From Gamsiella multidivaricata (lineage: Eukaryota; Mortierellomycota; Mortierellomycetes; Mortierellales; Mortierellaceae): a stretch of 64,000 nt of DNA. Position 1 is the stretch's first letter. Each line of letters opens with the position of its first letter. The stretch covers positions 372,001 through 436,000 of the forward strand of contig NW_026251733.1 of assembly GCF_025024155.1 (NCBI RefSeq), written 5' to 3'. The notes beneath the pieces were generated by a model that was not told the DNA's origin, ran no database searches, and worked only from the letters and a program-made list of their open reading frames with translations. The position numbers were made by a program, and so were the translations under genes. Shown here piece by piece: positions 33,586-46,044 of this stretch.

Positions 33586-34779
33586 CTAAGCGAGGCGCTT
33601 GGGAAGACCCTCGAGGTTCAAGAGACCATGCTGAGCAGAGTCGAGAACACGGGGACCACCATCGGCCTTGGTGTGCAAGATCTGCTTGACGCTGCCCTGG
33701 GCAAAGACGGGCGAGATCCTGGTGTCAAAATACTGGGGCAGGGCGGGTAGGGTTGAGTTCTCCTTCAACAATCCGAGCGAGTCGTCAAAGGCGGCACCGG
33801 GGAAGTAGTAGGAGAGGATAGCATAGATCTCGGCCATGTTCTTCTGGGGCGCGTAAATGACAGCATTTGGGCCGGCATCAAAGGTGTAGGCGGCCTTGAC
33901 GCCGTCCTTGTTGTACTCTGTGATAATGCGAATGATGGCTCTGGAGATGTCGTTCATGTAGAAGATAGGGGGGTAGGTGTCAAGGCAGACGGCGTGGAAC
34001 TGGTTCGAGTCCTGCATGGTCAACCCTGCGAATTTGGGGAAGTCCTTGTCGTGGATAGCGGCGATCATGTCCTCCATCCTCTTGGGTACAACTTCCTTAA
34101 TGCGGTGCTGCAACAGGGCCGAGGTCTTGACGGTCAATTGCATGCCCTCGGTTGAAGAGGTGCCCTTCTTCTCATCAGAGACGACGCAAATCATGGCCTG
34201 GAGATCGGGCCAGTGGGTCTCGGGAGCGATCTGAACAGCCTTGCTATCGGAACCATCGGCCTTCTCGCCCATTTCCCAGGCGACAAACCCGCCAAAGAGA
34301 CTTCTGCAGGCAGATCCCGATCCCTGACGGGCGACGATTGACAGATCCGAGGCATCGAGAGGCAATTGGAAGAGCTGCGAGAGCGTATAGACAAGGCAGG
34401 CGTAGCCAGAGGCTGAGGAGGCCAACCCGGCAGCGGTGGGGAAGTTGTTCTCGGAGCAGATGTGAATCTTGAGTCCCGAGAGTTTGGGTGCGGTCTCGTT
34501 CTGGGCCTCGATCTGAGCGCGAAGGGCACGGGTCTCACGGAGACAGGCGACCAGGCGCTTGTTCTTCTCAATGGATTCCTCAATGCCGTTCAACCAGAGA
34601 CGGTCGGAAATAAAGTCAGCAGAGGCGCGGATGGTGGTCTTGGAGTGGAGTTGGTCCTGCGAGAGCGTGACTGAGAGGGACGAGTTAGTGGGGAGGATCA
34701 AGGAGGTGTCGCGCTTGCCCCAGTACTTGACGACGGCGATGTTGACGGGTGCCGTGCAGGTTGCTTCAAAGACGGTCAT
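33586..34779 (-). CDS. MVD1: Diphosphomevalonate decarboxylase
   Basis: 397 residues in a single exon, close to the usual 396-400 of the fungal enzyme. It decarboxylates mevalonate 5-diphosphate with ATP to isopentenyl diphosphate, the last step of the cytosolic mevalonate pathway feeding sterols. GHMP-kinase-fold signatures are all present: N-terminal APVNIAVVKYWGKRDTSLIL, the Ser-rich substrate/ATP loop NFPTAAGLASSASGYACLVY, GSGSACRSLFGGFVAWE, DEKKGTSSTEGM, and the C-terminal FDAGPNAVIY with its catalytic Asp. The start at 34779 places the Met directly before TVFEATCTAPVN as in homologues. It is convergent with the phosphatase gene, with 294 bases between stops; TTTATT at 33529-33534 is AATAAA on its strand. 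Confidence 0.96.
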   Translation of the reverse strand: MTVFEATCTAPVNIAVVKYWGKRDTSLILPTNSSLSVTLSQDQLHSKTTIRASADFISDRLWLNGIEESIEKNKRLVACLRETRALRAQIEAQNETAPKLSGLKIHICSENNFPTAAGLASSASGYACLVYTLSQLFQLPLDASDLSIVARQGSGSACRSLFGGFVAWEMGEKADGSDSKAVQIAPETHWPDLQAMICVVSDEKKGTSSTEGMQLTVKTSALLQHRIKEVVPKRMEDMIAAIHDKDFPKFAGLTMQDSNQFHAVCLDTYPPIFYMNDISRAIIRIITEYNKDGVKAAYTFDAGPNAVIYAPQKNMAEIYAILSYYFPGAAFDDSLGLLKENSTLPALPQYFDTRISPVFAQGSVKQILHTKADGGPRVLDSAQHGLLNLEGLPKRLA

Positions 34780-35626
34780 ATTGTGTAATAGAGGGTAAGA
34801 GGGTATTGAGGAAGAGTGGAGAGAAAGGGATGAAGATGAGGAAAGTGTTAAAAGGTGATGAGAAGTGAAGGCGAGATCTCTCTTTTTTCAGGAACAAGAA
34901 ACAGGCACAGTTGGGATCCTCTCCAGGACGACCTCTGATTGGCGGTATTAAGATGGCCCGATCGCATGTACTACAACTCCTCTTCCCTTTCACTGCTTCA
35001 CTGCAGCCCTTTTTTTTTTTTTTAGAGAGACAATTCCATATCACACGGCATGTCTACACATGTGTTGGGATGCTGTAACCAACGATCGCGTGTGGACGTT
35101 GCCTATAGATATCTGTCTCTTTTGGATGGCTGTGTTGTCAACAGAATGGGATCCAATGGTGCCCGTAGTTGTCTCTCCAAAGGAGCATCAGGGGGGACTG
35201 GAGGACACACCAACTGAGTATACGTATTGGATGCTGTTGTCGGGCAGAGAAGGAACAAATTGTAAGACTGTAGTCATTCCCTTGGGTGCAGGAAGACAGG
35301 AAGGAGACGAGCGGGCAAAGCAGATACAGCATTACACACTGTCATCTCATCCCTCTTCCGCCATCATCTTCATTGTCTTCATCATCCAATTGCCACCATT
35401 GTTCTCCTCCTATTACCACTGCAAGCGCATACACACACGCACTACACCTCTTGCTCATCTGTTCATCAACTAGACCTGCTTATTGCTTTCTCCCCTCCTC
35501 CCTCTTTCTCTACTTCGTTTATCTCTCTCCACTCCACTCTATCTCCATTCCATCTTCACTCTATCAGCCGCCTTTGCATCTATCTTCTTGTCTCCCCTTC
35601 TTGCTGTCATAAAGCACGATACCGCC
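34780..35626. other. Divergent intergenic region between MVD1 and the Mg2+ transporter
   Basis: Upstream flank of both genes. T12 at 35010-35021. From about 35340 it is C/T-rich with repeated ctcctccc/cactccac patches up to the ATG at 35627, resembling other leaders in this window. No gene seen. Confidence 0.5.
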
Positions 35627-37896
35627 ATGTCAAGACTTCTTTCCTCCGCAACACCGTCCTTCGGACAAGCAGCCTACGCCCCTCTCCGGGATTCTAGACA
35701 CTCAATAGATTCAACGCCTGAAGAAGAAGACCTCGATCCAGACTCTATATCTTCTTCTCAGCGAAACCATACTCAGTACAACATACCTCGTCCTGATCAA
35801 TTGGACCACAGCCAGCACATCCTTGCAAGCGATTCCGACGAAGACGGCAGCGACAGTACTTGCCGTCAAAAGACCGATGCTGCAAATGCTCGTTCTGGAA
35901 TCACCCAACATGAAGACTCAGGCGAAAGCAGCAGCACCATCGTGTCAATTGAGTCTAACCCAGAGTCGCCGCCGCCCAAGTACGGACGCGAGGCCTTTGA
36001 CTTTGAAGACGCAAGCCCTGATACCAACCATGATCACGATGAAACCTGTCACCGAGGTGCAGACGACGGTGGCGACGACAGTGAAAATGGGTTGTGGATG
36101 CAGGTAAGATGCATGAGGCAATTACGTTCCAACGAAGGGCTTGTGCACCTTTGCTTTGCAATCAATTAACTCGATGTCTTCATTGCTTAATCTGGTGTCC
36201 GCAACTAGGCATCGACAACCTTGGTGATCGCAGTCAGCGGATTGATCTGTGCTGGCTGGCTTCTGGATGAGGTGCAGGTTAGTCTCCTCGAGTCTGCTCA
36301 CGGTTTGGTCAATGTGCGTGCCCCGCTATTTTCGGACTAGTCCCACTAACCCACGGACTTCATTCTTTTTTCATTTCATGATTGATCAATCGTTATCTTT
36401 GTGTAGCACTGGGACGTCTTCATCGAGATCTCCGAACTTATTATTTTGATACCCATCCTTCTCAACCTGAAGGGAAACCTAGAAATGAACCTCGCCAGTC
36501 GACTCTCAACAGCAGTAGGTGTCTCGAATTACTCATTGATGCGACAGTTCATTTGACAGGATGAATTGATCTGTAGGCGTGTTCTAATATGTGAAACTGT
36601 CTTACTTGCTCGGCATAGTCGAACATGGGGTTGTTGGATTCGATCGCAACACGGAATGCATTCATCAAAGGAAACCTAGCGCTGCTTCAGCTCCAGAGTC
36701 TTACAGTGGGATCAATAGCAGGATTGTTTTCGTTTGCCTTGGGCATGGTCGTCCATCCTACCACCAATAACCTGGAAGAAATTGCGCTCATGATTTCCTC
36801 CAGCATGCTGTGCGCTTCCATCAGCAGCTTTGTCTTGGGCAGCTTCATGTGTGCACTCGTCTTGATTTGTAGGCACTACAGAGTCAACCCAGGTATGGCA
36901 TAGAACATTTGCCACCAACATATCAGAAAGTTTTCAATGACGAATGGATCAGACTGTGCCGGTGTTTACTCATATTTGGTTTCCATGTCGTAATGGACAT
37001 AGACAACATCGCGTGTCCTCTGGCTTCGTCGTTCGGAGATTTGGTGACACTCATGATCTTGTCGGGCATCGCTGTCTTCCTGCAAGAATATATTCGTATG
37101 TCATCTCATCTCGTTCTCAAACTTGTTGTGTACAGTCCCACGTTGGATCAGAACTAACTACGGCCTTTATTTTATAGAAACGCCATTGTGCCTCATGGTT
37201 CTGTTGGCCCAGCTAGCACTGATTCCTGTATGGCTATACTATGTACGTCGTAACAAGTATGTCTCTGAGGTCGTCAAGGAGGGCTGGGGACCAGTCTTCT
37301 CTGCCATGGTGATCGCCAGCACAGCAGGATTGACACTGGAGCGCTATATCAACCAATTCCCAGGAATGGCCATGATCTCGCCTGTTCTCAATGGGTTGAC
37401 AGGAAACATCGGATCAATCTATGCCAGTCGAATCAGTACGGCGCTGCATGCCAACACCACAGAGAACTATCGTGCAACAGAGAAGACGCTGTTCCTGGTT
37501 CACATTCCCATCGAGATTCTCTTTCTCGCCGTGATCAGTCTTCTCGGACTGGGCGATGTCCAATGGAGTGCAGGTGTCGTGTTCGGCTATGCTGCTGTGT
37601 CATTGACCCTTGTGGTTATTGCGCTAGTACTCGCCAAGTCGATCACGCGTTTGTTTTGGCGCTGGGGCTACGATCCGGACAACTATGCCTTGCCCATCTT
37701 GTAAGTTATCGCTTGCACATATCCTTTTGAGCGTGTTAAATCGAGCAATTAAATTGCGTACTAATTATTGTTGTACTTTTGTTGTCAAACGAATAAACAT
37801 CTTAGGACTTCGCTGATTGACGTGCTAGGCACTGCGCTGCTCGTTATGGGTTTCTGGATATTGGGATATGGCAACGCCCGTCAGCCAGCTGAGTAA
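35627..37896 (+). CDS. SLC41/MgtE-type divalent cation transporter
   Basis: Seven exons: 35627-36103, 36209-36277, 36407-36514, 36619-36892, 37003-37095, 37178-37700, 37806-37896; 544 residues, all GT-AG and in frame. Residues 1-159 are an acidic, Ser-rich cytosolic tail. Then two MgtE-type membrane modules. Module 1: a helix ([19 protein letters not shown]), [20 protein letters not shown], further helices and [20 protein letters not shown]. Module 2: helices, [20 protein letters not shown], then [20 protein letters not shown] and a last helix. The paired 'N.KGN...NLASR' and 'PDN...P...S..D' motifs are the signature of SLC41 Mg2+ carriers, so a role in magnesium exchange at the plasma or an internal membrane is expected. 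AATAAA at 37927-37932. Confidence 0.92.
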
Positions 37897-38034
37897 TGAG
37901 CACACGTGACATTCCTCACGCATCGCAATAAAGTTGCCCAAAGCTCACTTCCTTGCGATTCCATTCAACAGCCATTCCTTTCTGCTTAAAAAGACAACCT
38001 CACACTTTTCAGCGTATTAATTACTATAAAGACC

Positions 38035-39293
38035 ATGGTGCAAACTGAATCAGACTTCAAGGTACACAAAAAACCTTTCTACAGGGTTTCTGCTGCTGCC
38101 TGGTGCATAGAATTGTTCATTTGTGAGCCGTAGACTCGAAAGAAAACCGCTGACTCACCCGAGGCGAGCAATGCAACATCGTCATTTTTTTCGAATGTGT
38201 TTTCTAGACCGAGTTCGCGGTTGAAATGACCTGCGAGTCGTGTGTCAAAGACGTGAAGAAGGTCCTCGAGGGAGCGGAGGGTATCAAAAAATTCGACATC
38301 GATCTGAAGGAACAGCGCGTTGTTGTGGAAGGCAGTGGTGAGTATTCGCATTTGGTCCCGGAGGCGCTGCGCTGCGCTGGTCTGATCTAGCCTGGACTAT
38401 CTGAAGATTATGTAGGACATTTTTCTAACAGCAACTGGTAATTACTTTTTCTGCAAACAATGATTATTGACGGCTAAATAGCACCACCTTCAGCCATTTC
38501 GCGTCTGCTGAAGAACACTGGCAAGACCGTTATCGTGCGTGGATCCGGAGTTGCGCAAGGTATGATATAGATGCACCTTGTAAGACTCTTTTGTCAAGGT
38601 CGTTTGATCGCTACCGAGGACATTTGGCTGATACATTCTATCTTTCGCGCTTCCTTCTTTTTTCTTCCATTCTTTTTTTATTCGTTCAATTGGTCTACGG
38701 TTCTGCTTCCAGGCGAGCACGCTGGAGCAGCAGTGTGCATTCTGGATATCGGTCATGAAAACCCCGCGTATACAACCCTACCCACATCTGAGAAGCCCTA
38801 CGGTCTTGTCCGCTTTCTTCAAGTGAGCCGAGAGACGTGTGTTGTTGACGTGACAGTCCAGAACTTGGCCCCGGGCAAACATGGTATTCACATCCACGAG
38901 CTCGGTGATACATCTGGCGGCGCGACCACGACGGGTGGACACTATAACCCGACGAACGTGGCGCATGGTGACGACGAGACGGGCCATGTGGGGGACCTAG
39001 GCAACATTGAAGTCGATGAGAAGGGATGGGGCGATCTGGTGCTGGAGTCGAAGAGGATCAAGGTATGGGATATCATCGGACGGTCGATGGTGGTGACGGA
39101 GAAGACGGATGATCTGGGTAAAGGGGTTAAGAAGACGGAAGATGGTGGGTCGGGCAAGGGGATTATTTGTGGAATTATTGCGCGATCTGCGGGAGTGTTT
39201 GAGAACGCGAAGAAGATTTGCTTGTGCGATGGCACGACGCTGTGGGAGGAGGCGCGTTTGAGAGGGGAGGATAAGGGCAACGACTTTTACTGA
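38035..39293 (+). CDS. CCS1: Copper chaperone for Cu,Zn superoxide dismutase
   Basis: Four exons, 38035-38061, 38208-38337, 38482-38559 and 38713-39293, 271 residues. Domain 1 is Atx1-like: FAVEMTCESCVKDVKKVLEG contains the Cu(I) site Met-x-Cys-x2-Cys. Domain 2 (about residues 85-240) is SOD-like: VDVTVQNLAPGKHGIHIHEL, GGHYNPTNVAHGDDETGHVG and DIIGRSMVVTE. The C-terminal domain has the Cys-x-Cys copper-transfer motif (ICLCDGTTLWEEA). This three-part order defines CCS, which loads copper and the disulfide into Sod1 in cytosol and mitochondrial intermembrane space. The first exon codes only nine residues. It starts 138 bases after the stop of the upstream transporter, same strand. AATAAA at 39415-39420. 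Confidence 0.95.
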
Positions 39294-40450
39294 CAGACAA
39301 AGCAGCCGACCGCAAAGCTTTGACGGCTCTTATTAGACATGACCATTCTCTTTGCAAAAAAAAAAAAAAAGAGGGAGAGAGATAGCTTCTTTTCAAAGCG
39401 TTTGAAAGCAACCAAATAAAAGGTCTCTCTTGCCAAGTTACAACTTCAACTCCCTTCCTGACTATAAAAAAATACGGAACATTTGTTTCTCCTGCGGACA
39501 CGACTCGTCTATTCACAGCGACCGTATAAACCTTCACTCATCAATCGAAATGAGAAATTACGGCACTGACGAATGTGCAGGCTATTCAGGCACAGTGTGT
39601 TGACAAGCACGCGCGGTGCTCCTTTTTTTTATTTCATGCATGTAATAAACCAAAAAAGATAGAGAAAGAAAGATAGAGAAAGAAAGATGAGATGTGGGGC
39701 AGTTCTTCCTTCATAATGATGGAGGAAGAGGAGGGGATTGTCGACAAGGATGACTCGGCACAAACATAGGCGCCGCATGCAGTAGCAATAGGCAAGGAGA
39801 AGTAGAACATATTAGGCCAAGATGAGTATGTCTGTTGACGAACGGTGGGAATGGAATACGCATACAAAAGTAAGAGTGGCAAAGCAAGCGAGCACAGTGT
39901 GTTGTGTCACTGCTTCGGTTCGTAGAAGATGAATCATCCTCAGCAAAGAGACCATCCTTTCCCTTGTTTCCTACTCCTATTGATGCAGGCAAATATGTAT
40001 CGCCGGTCGATCGTTGTCGCTATAGTCCTCAAGTCTCCCTCTGCAGTTGTCTGTTCGATCCTTGCAGGTAGCAGGAAGGGATTGAAAGGGACAGTCGATA
40101 GAAAGACGCGTCGATTCAATGGAATGGTGTTCTTCCGCGAATGTAGTCACACCAAAAGTGTCCACTTGGCCCTGACGTATTTGGAAGAAGCCTTTTTTTT
40201 TTGTCCTTGTCTCCTTGTGCTTTTCTACACTTCTACTCCTTCCCTCTTCTCCATCTCTTCTTCCCCTCTTTCTTCCCACTCATCTCATCCTTCCTTCTTC
40301 TCTGCGCCACTCCAACTTCCCTCCTACTCGACACACCGGACGCCGCTCGCATATTGCTGAACCACCTTCACGCCCCCTGTGAACGGTTTAACACCTCTGC
40401 CTTGCTCTTGCTTCGATTGCCGCCACCAACTGCAACTACTCGGGACAACA
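39294..40450. other. Intergenic region upstream of neutral trehalase
   Basis: No gene seen. Contains the CCS1 poly(A) signal, an A-run at 39357-39370, a short tandem repeat agatagagaaagaa near 39658-39685, and a C/T-rich leader from 40200. A CCCCT (the yeast stress-element core) occurs near 40263; its function here is untested. Confidence 0.45.
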
Positions 40451-43400
40451 ATGAACGTCGCTGATAGTGCCTCCACCGTGGCCATGGATACCACCGGCTT
40501 TACCAGCCCCGTCCTCACTAGCACTACCTCCACTAATGAGGCCACTAGGAACAATTCAAACACCAGTACCACTGCTGCCACAACAACCGCGACAACAACC
40601 CAGGAGAAGCCGTCCTCGTCTCCGTCTTCGTCCTCTGTTTCCTCAGCTCACGTTCCCGCCAACGAGTACTATTCGAGCAACAACTATGTCAACCGGCACA
40701 GGACACTTGGCAGCGTAAGTTTCTTTTCTGTTTTTCTTTTGGTTGTGTGCAAATCATTAAGGCTGAGTTGGCATGCTGTTTGGGATTGCTCGGAAACTGT
40801 GGAGTGATTTCAAGCAACAAAGCAATATATCAGGAAACCGTGGAATGTTGCCTTTCGTTTGTGTTCTTTCGTTTTTATCAGAAAAAAAAAGTACGGATTC
40901 GCATAAAAATAGCCGGGAAGAAAAAGAGCCAAAGGACGAACAGCGGTTTTTTGAGCGCGAAAAGGGGGGTTGAAGGGCGAAGCAGCCTTTTTTTTTTTTT
41001 TTTAATCAACCCGGGAACTTGATTCACACTCCCTTCATATTATGTTCTTGTCGACAAAAGACTATCAATTGCATACTGAAGTGTCTATCTGCGCTTACCC
41101 ACCGTGTTTCCCTGTTCTTTTTTTATCTTTTTGTCAAGAACGGTCCACTTAACATTTCCTGAAAGTTATTTTCCATGTACTCTCGAGGGGATGGAAAAAC
41201 GGCGAGGAGAGAGAGAATGAGGGAAGCTTGCTTATCTTAACAGCCAACATATCTCTTTGTCGTGTTTCGAAGTTCATGCTGAATAAAGCAACAAGAAGGG
41301 TTTATTGTCTTCATTGTTCTAACGAGCTGTCCTGTTTGGTTAACGTTGGTAATCTCATGGTTTTCGGATTTGAAATAGTCCAACAAGCCCTCCGTCCTGC
41401 AGAGCAATGATCCCATGGTGCATCCCGAATCGGGCACAAAGTACAGACGGCCGCGTCGCGGTTCACATGGTTAGCTGCTTTGCTCTTCTTTTTCAATCGG
41501 ATCAGACATGCGTTTTGTAGTCTGAACGGAGAATATAAAAAAAGGCTTAAGTGATGCACGTACTCCGCACAACCCTTATCTCGTTCAGAGATATGCTTGA
41601 TAAACAAACCGTTAGCTCGATTGCCTATCGGTTATAGGCCTCACACAACTCATCTCTACTCTTTTTCCTATCCCGCTCTCTTTCGTTCTATAGACGACAA
41701 GGCAACCAAGCCTAGACGATTTTTGATTGACGTTGAGGAGACTCAGAAACTGATTTTGGAGCAGGAAGATACCGACGGCGATTTTCAGATTACAGTCAAC
41801 GATGTCGGCCCCAAGGTCATCACACTCGGAACAGCGGATTCGGCTGGATTTAACAAGTACGATATTCGGGGCACCTATATGCTTAGCAACCTTTTGCAGG
41901 AGCTGTCTCTGGCTCAGGACTATGGTCGTAAATATGTCGTTCTGGATGAGTCTCGCTTAAACGAAAATCCTGTCGATCGACTCTCGCGTATGATCAGACA
42001 TCACTTTTGGGATGGCCTCACTCGTCGCATCGATGCAGAGGGACTGGAGATGATTGCGAGCGACCCTAAGAACAGGTCCAAGAACACTACGCCGAGAATC
42101 TATATCCCCCATGGCGAGACCGAGGTGATGAAATACTACAAGAACGTCAGCCTGCAGAAGCCTCATCTCAAACTCGACATCCAGCAGCTTCCTGCGAAGA
42201 TTACGCCAAAGTACGTCCAGTCGATCAATGACAGGCCAGGAATTTTGGCGTTGGCGATGACCAAGTTCGTGAATGAGGAGGGTGAAGAGAGCTTGAAGGG
42301 CGTTCCATTCGTCGTCCCGGGAGGTCGCTTCAACGAGATGTATGGTTGGGACTCTTACTTCGAGTCTCTGGGTCTGTTGGTCGATGGCCGTCTAGAGCTG
42401 GCAAAGGGTATGGTCGACAATTTCGTGTACGAGATTCAGCACTACGGCATGATCTTGAACGCCAACCGCAGCTACTACTTGACCAGGACCCAACCTCCAT
42501 TCCTTACGGATATGATACTCAAGGTCTATGATCGCCTCCCATTCAGTCTCGAAATCGAAAACAAGCAATGGCTCGCAATCGCCTTGACAGCCGCCATCAA
42601 GGAATACCTGACTATCTGGATGTCACAGCCCCGCTATGATCCCGAGTGTGGATTGTCGCGGTTCCACAGCGAAGGAATCGGCATGCCACCAGAAACAGAG
42701 GAGACACACTTTGACCATGTCATCAAGCCTTTCGCGGATGCCAAGGGCCTTCCGATTCAGGAGTACAGTCGGAAGTATAATGCCGGAGAGATATATGAGC
42801 CTGAGCTGGACACGTACTTTGTCCACGATCGTGCCGTCCGTGAGTCAGGACACGACACCACCTATCGATTGGATAACTGCGCTGCCGATGTTGCAACTGT
42901 GGATTTGAACTCGCTACTGTACAAGTACGAGATGGACATTGCGGAGACGATCCAAACACTCTTTGGCGACTCTTTTGAGACGCCTTTCTTTGCCAGTTAC
43001 GACACAAAATCCATCCCCGAGGAGAGCCGGCCAAAGACCATCATGCACACCTCCGCGGATTGGTTTGAGCGCGCACGCATTCGTCAGGAGAAGATTAACA
43101 ACTACTGCTGGAACGAGGAACGTGGTATGTTCTTTGACTACAACACGAGGACAAAGGCCATGGGAACGTACGAGAGTGTCACGACATTTTACACCATGTG
43201 GGCAGGATGTGCTGATCGCGAGAAGGCCGAGAGGATGATGTAAGGACCGGATTGTCGGGCGCAGCGTCGTACTTGTATTACACTCCTATAAGAGAGCATC
43301 TGCTAATCTCTTTTCTGTTCATTTTATATCTCCATAGGGTTTGTGCATTGCCTCTTTTCGAGGTGACTGGAGGATTGGTATCTGGAAGCGAGGCATCGAG

Positions 43401-43987
43401 AGGTATCATTACACTATCGCGTCCCAACCGTCAATGGGACTTTCCCTTTGGCTGGGCACCGCATCAGATCATCTCGTGGATTGGATTCGAGAAATACGGA
43501 TTCATGGAGGAGACCAAGCGATGCTGCTACCGCTGGCTGTATACGTATGTTACGCTTAATATCTCATGGTTCTGCATTGGTTTATCCATATGACCTTGCC
43601 ATATACCACGTCTTACTCACCGGTGTATACATTGTTGCCTGCTTATATAGTATCACAAAGTCGTTTGTAGATTTTAATGGCATGGTGCCTGAGAAGTTTG
43701 ATGTGGTGAACATGACGCACAAGGTTCAGGTCGAGTACGGCAATGTGGGGGTGGACTTCAAGTTTATTCCGCGTGAGGGATTCGGGTGGATGAACGCCAG
43801 TTACCAGGTCGGACTGGGCTACATGGACCGACAGCTTCGACGAGCGCTGGGAACGGTGCTGGAGCCGACGAAGGTGTTCAAGTGCAAGGACCCGTTCTGT
43901 ACGACGTACGAGAACGTGAGCATTGCGGTGCAACCTCCAGATACGACCACTCGATTAGTCCGTCCTCGCTCACTTCGCAAGGCTTGA
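40451..43987 (+). CDS. NTH1: Neutral trehalase (GH37)
   Basis: Five exons: 40451-40714, 41403-41469, 41694-43239, 43338-43544, 43651-43987; 806 residues. Hydrolyses trehalose to glucose in the cytosol. Exon 1 is a Ser/Thr-rich disordered head. Exon 2 (67 bases) codes SNDPMVHPESGTKYRRPRRG and Ser-His; with the next exon this makes RRGSHDD, the PKA phosphorylation site of fungal neutral trehalases. Exon 3 carries the EF-like calcium loop DTDGDFQITVNDVG and then GH37 signatures: VPGGRFNEMYGWDSYF (trehalase signature 1) and LTRTQPPFLTDMI; exons 4-5 hold NRQWDFPFGWAPHQI (signature 2) and GFGWMNA. Length matches the neutral class (about 750), and no signal peptide is present. Regulation by PKA and 14-3-3/Ca2+ is known for the family. 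Intron 1 is 688 bases with T- and A-rich runs. Confidence 0.95.
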
Positions 43988-44700
43988 AGGAACTGTTAGG
44001 CGGCGATAGGGCGTAGCAATCTAGCAGCACACCATCACACCATGGATTGCAGCGGCCATTTGCATGGACAGATGCAGGCGCAGACGTGGAGAAGATCGGG
44101 GACAGCGGTGCAAGTTTCTTTTTTTTTTTTCTTTTTTGCGACGGATGAGATAGTAGCCAGACAGGCAGGGAGGGCCAGCGAGTACATTGCAGTTGATCTG
44201 CAAAGCGCAGGAGGAGGAGGAGGGCGATGAGTAGGTGGAGGAGCTTTTTTGATTTTTTTCTTTTAGTTTCAAGGATATAGCACAATGTCATGTATATAGA
44301 GACTAAAGCTGTTTTCATGCCCTAGAAAATACTGAGCAATTGTTGCCTGCAATCAGATTCCATGGAGATAGATGTAGCCCTTGGTCCTCCAATGGACACA
44401 GCAACAATGCGTTCATTTACGCGGGTGGCAGTTTGAGCATCGCCGAGTGGCTTTTACGCCTTTTTTTTTTTTAATTCTTCGCCCCATTGCAGGTGAGTTT
44501 GCATCTCTTTCTCTTCATTCCATGCATCCTTGACCCCCTCTTCTCGTTTGCCTCATCAAAGACCGCGCCAAATCTCTTGCATCCTTCCATCAGATACTCG
44601 TAAACCGCTTTTCCCCCCTTCACAGACTAACAGTAACTTCGCACACGGACAATTTCCCTAATACTATACGAATAAGTGGCACACACAGAAGAAAAAAAAA
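43988..44700. other. Intergenic spacer
   Basis: Upstream region of RAD6. Holds T-runs near 44118-44127 and 44461-44471, and an A-run directly before the start codon at 44701. No gene seen. Confidence 0.5.
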
Positions 44701-45731
44701 ATGTCTACCCCGTCGCGCCGCAGGCTCATGAAGGATTTCAAACGCCTCCAGAGTGACCCTCCAGGCGGTATCTCTGGTGCACCTTGTTCTGATAACATCA
44801 TGCTCTGGAATGCAGTTATCTTTGGACCTGGTAAGTCGAATGGTCGTCTTTTTTTTTTTTTGGCATTCATTCTTCGCTGCAGAACTGGCTGGACGGGACG
44901 GGACTGGATTGAGAGACAAGACCCGGGCAAGGTCTGACGATTGTATAAGACCAGACCAGGACTAGGTTTTTTTATTATTTTGTTATTATTATTATTTGAG
45001 TTGATGACACCGGTTACGAACGATCGGACTGAGTTGGATAGACCGACTACACAGGGGTGGCGTTAGTAAGGGGGAGGGCGGCAGGTTTAAGGGCGAGGGG
45101 GGGGTATCTTTAATCATGCGTTATATTCTTTCAGCCCCATCTATCTTGTTCCTGCTCAATGGAAAAGATATATATGAAAAAAGCGATCCATTTACATGAA
45201 CAGCTCCGTACATGGGATGCGGAGGAGGGAGATTAGATAAATAAAAAAATAAAAAAAAGACCGTGCTCAGGCAGTCTCTTTGTCTTTTTATTTTCAGTTT
45301 CGGCGAAGCAGTGGTACAATATGGACTCTTCTTTCACTCACCCCACATGGATCGATGCTATTATTTCCCTAACACCTAACTTTCCTTTTCATCCCTTTCC
45401 TTCAGGAGAGACACCGTTCGAAGACGGAACATTCAAGCTTCTGCTGCAGTTCGACGAGACCTACCCGAACAAACCTCCGACCGTGAAGTTTGTCTCGCGG
45501 ATGTTCCATCCGAACGTCTATGCGAACGGAGAGCTGTGCCTGGACATTCTCCAGAACCGGTGGTCGCCCACGTATGACGTTGCGGCCATTTTGACGAGCA
45601 TCCAGTCTTTGCTGCATGACCCCAATCCGAATTCGCCCGCCAACGCCGAGGCCGCAAATCTGTACAGGGAGAATAAGAAGGAATACACGAGGCGGGTACG
45701 CGAGATCGTCGAGGCTTCTTGGGAGTCGTGA
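44701..45731 (+). CDS. RAD6: Ubiquitin-conjugating enzyme E2, Rad6/Ubc2
   Basis: Two exons, 44701-44830 and 45406-45731, giving 151 residues, the length of Rad6 without the yeast acidic tail. The N-terminus [20 protein letters not shown], then [20 protein letters not shown], is Rad6-specific. The catalytic Cys is in [20 protein letters not shown] (residue 88 by count of the family), followed by [20 protein letters not shown]. It transfers ubiquitin with different E3 partners to histone H2B (Bre1), PCNA (Rad18) and N-degron substrates (Ubr1), in nucleus and cytosol. The residues after the intron read [10 protein letters not shown] where most orthologues have [10 protein letters not shown], a small local swap. 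The 575-base intron is long here and contains a T-run and G-rich patches. Confidence 0.97.
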
Positions 45732-45859
45732 GAGAGTCACTTGGGCTTTAGGATCGATCCTTGGGTTTCTACGATTCTAGGCTTCAAGGATTTTGAGCAA
45801 AATAAAAAATAAATAAAAATAAAGCCGAACAAGTACGAGGATGAACGAACAATGAATAC

Positions 45860-45891
<32 letters not shown>

Positions 45892-46044
45892 CTTTGGCGA
45901 GCGACGCGTGTAGCTTATAAGCAATTAGTAGTAACATCTCCATCATTGAAGGAGCCTTTGCTTTTCTTTCGTCCCCTTCCACAAAAAGATGTTTAATTAT
46001 TTTTCTCTTGATTTTTTTTTTAACATTTTACAAAAGATGTCTCT
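45732..46044. other. Convergent spacer with T31 tract
   Basis: Between the stops of RAD6 (+) and the GMPPA-like gene (-). Several overlapping AATAAA/AATAAAAATAAA at about 45799-45823 serve RAD6. A T31 run stands at 45861-45891. Confidence 0.7.
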
